Source: JAFASC01 sp036265935
GTDB lineage: Bacteria > Pseudomonadota > Alphaproteobacteria > Rhizobiales > Beijerinckiaceae
Direction: 5' to 3'
Assembly (NCBI GenBank): GCA_036265935.1
Contig: DATAOB010000044.1
Span: forward strand, 1 to 64,000
Length of the DNA: 64,000 nt
The position numbers and the translations under genes are program-made. Shown here one piece after another: positions 62,806-64,000 of the stretch. Each line of letters opens with the position of its first letter. The stretch's first letter is position 1. The notes beneath the pieces were generated by a model. That model worked only from the letters and a program-made list of their open reading frames with translations, did no database searches and was not told the DNA's origin.

Positions 62806-64000
62806 TTGGCCTTCCCGTAAGAGGTGGATTCGCCGAAAAGCGGCGCGACGGTCCCGCGCGGCGGGGCTGAGCTGCCCTCGGATCGCTACGGTCAGCCGGA
62901 CGATTTTCTCGCGTCCGGGCGCCAAATGGAACCAATCGTCGTGCGGCCGGTAGGCGGGATCTTCGATGCGGACAGATGAGGCGAAAGAATCGGCTTTGAG
63001 CCGGAGCCGCCATCCCCCGGGGCATCGCTCGAGGCTTGCCGCGATCGTGGCCGGCGGCGGCAAGGCAGCGCGGCCGAGCGAGAAGTGAAAAGCCTCGGCA
63101 ATCGGTTCGCCCTCGGGCGCGCGGAGCGTCGCGATCGTCACATCGTGCGAAGGAGGGCCGAAGCGATAGGCGTAGCTCGTATCGAAGAAGGCGCCCCAGA
63201 ATTCCACATCGGGATTGCGGTCGTGCTGCGCGGCGCAAGCGTCACCTGCTTTTCCGCACGCATCACGCCGATCCGCCCATCCCTGAGGCATTCCAGCATC
63301 ACCACCGCCGCGATCGGATGAGCCGTCTCGTTGACGAGATGCAGCATGAGACCGGCGACGCCCTCGTCTGACAGAACCAGTTGCACCGGCCGAAAAGCGC
63401 GCTTCAGCGCATAAAGCGCGGATTTCGGCTCGCCGCGCCAATCGAGCACGCCCCAGCCGGGGGATGGCCAGAGATCTTTGAAGAACCAGACCAGCCCGCC
63501 GCGCGTCGGCGATCCGGCCCGGCGCCACTCCGTGAAGGTTGCTTCCATCACCTCAGCGACGGCGGCGCGGCCGAGATCGAGATAACCGCCGGATTATTTT
63601 GCCGGAGTTCCTGCGGGTCGACCGCATAGAGCTCGGCGACGTAGTGGTCGCGGACTTGCTCGAAATCCTGCGACGCGACCCAATCGCGGGGAATGCGTGC
63701 GTCCCAGAGCGGATTTTTAAGCGGCGCCTCGCCGAAATCGCGCGCGACGCTCGCGGCGTCCGGCACGTTGGCGAAGCCGAGACATTCGGAAGCAAAGCGC
63801 ACGTCTGCGCGACGCGCATCTTCGAGGGGGCGGCGATAGGCGCCGACGCCGTAGTAATGCGGGACGCCGGCGTTCGCATGAAAGGGCAGGGCGCCGCCGG
63901 AGGGCGAGTTCTCGACGTAAGCGCAGTCGGGCCACATCTCACGCGCGATGGCGGGAAGAATCTCGTCGAACAGAGGCGAGCGCCAGCTCTTCTCCGACAC
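62806..64000 (-). pseudogene. GH2 beta-mannosidase-like protein, 3' part, frame-broken
   Basis: The N-terminal part lies beyond the window. From 64000 downward the frame reads SPLFDEILPAIAREMWPDCAYVE, PHYYGVGAYRRPLEDARRAD and FASECLGFANVP, as in GH2 beta-mannosidases. At about 63585-63592 a base is missing: the next frame gives YLDLGRAAVAEVMEATFTEW and GGLVWFFKDLWPSPGWGVLDW. At about 63205-63220 a second slip leads to GAFFDTSYAYRFGPPSHDV. The last frame has no stop before the thioesterase; another frame ends at 62792. If whole, it would release mannose from beta-mannosides. It is decayed or misassembled. Confidence 0.75.

Overview
This window looks like the chromosome of a Hyphomicrobiales (Rhizobiales) alphaproteobacterium, probably near Xanthobacteraceae, Bradyrhizobiaceae or Beijerinckiaceae. 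The evidence is high-GC coding sequence, a MucR/Ros regulator, the order feuPQ-like / ccmE / degP / two-component pair / glnE, the block DUF1491 / peptidoglycan-binding protein / PAS kinase / DUF5330 / sufE / DUF6456 / DnaA-like HTH / mucR, and many GTG and TTG starts. I see no rRNA, tRNA, CRISPR array, transposase or prophage.

Layout. 1-12 kb: a frame-broken chemotaxis receptor, Fe/Mn superoxide dismutase, a proline/glutamate-rich membrane protein, a YcgN-type cysteine-cluster protein, a class A PBP followed by a DUF1214/DUF1254 pair, a DUF2336 protein, DUF1491, a peptidoglycan-binding protein and a PAS histidine kinase. 12-24.5 kb: DUF5330, sufE, two decayed genes (DUF6456 and a DnaA-like HTH), mucR, msrB with an S9 peptidase, a class 3 lipase, a Tat-exported DsbA-like protein, DUF763, an acyl-CoA-ligase-type enzyme, a metzincin, and a low-GC beta-helix ORF. 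24.6-39.6 kb: a PepSY-like protein with a FeuPQ-like two-component pair, ccmE standing alone, degP, a second two-component pair, glnE, a PAS kinase and pepN.

39.6-54.6 kb: a cupin protein, a DUF6600 surface-type protein with a suspected one-base insertion, a CDF metal exporter, gloA with an amidase, an Arg/Trp/Tyr repeat protein, a dctPQM TRAP operon, otsB, a DUF3775 protein, an HWE-type kinase and two tandem DedA proteins. 54.6-64 kb, almost all on the minus strand: a complete branched-chain-amino-acid-type ABC system (livGFJHM), a complete SsuABC/TauABC-type ABC system, a GlsB-like membrane protein, a 4HBT-type thioesterase and the 3' part of a frame-broken GH2 beta-mannosidase.

The main themes are solute uptake (one TRAP and two ABC systems), envelope maintenance and stress (PBP1A, DegP, DsbA, MsrB, SOD, GlsB, DedA) and signalling (five histidine kinases, three without an adjacent response regulator). 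No clear new defence or biosynthetic system is visible. The items most worth following are the orphan ccmE where a cycHJKL block is expected, the chimeric low-GC beta-helix ORF behind a leaderless metzincin, the DUF763 gene, and the cluster of single-base disruptions, including two TAG codons at expected tyrosine positions. These disruptions are either real decay or assembly error.
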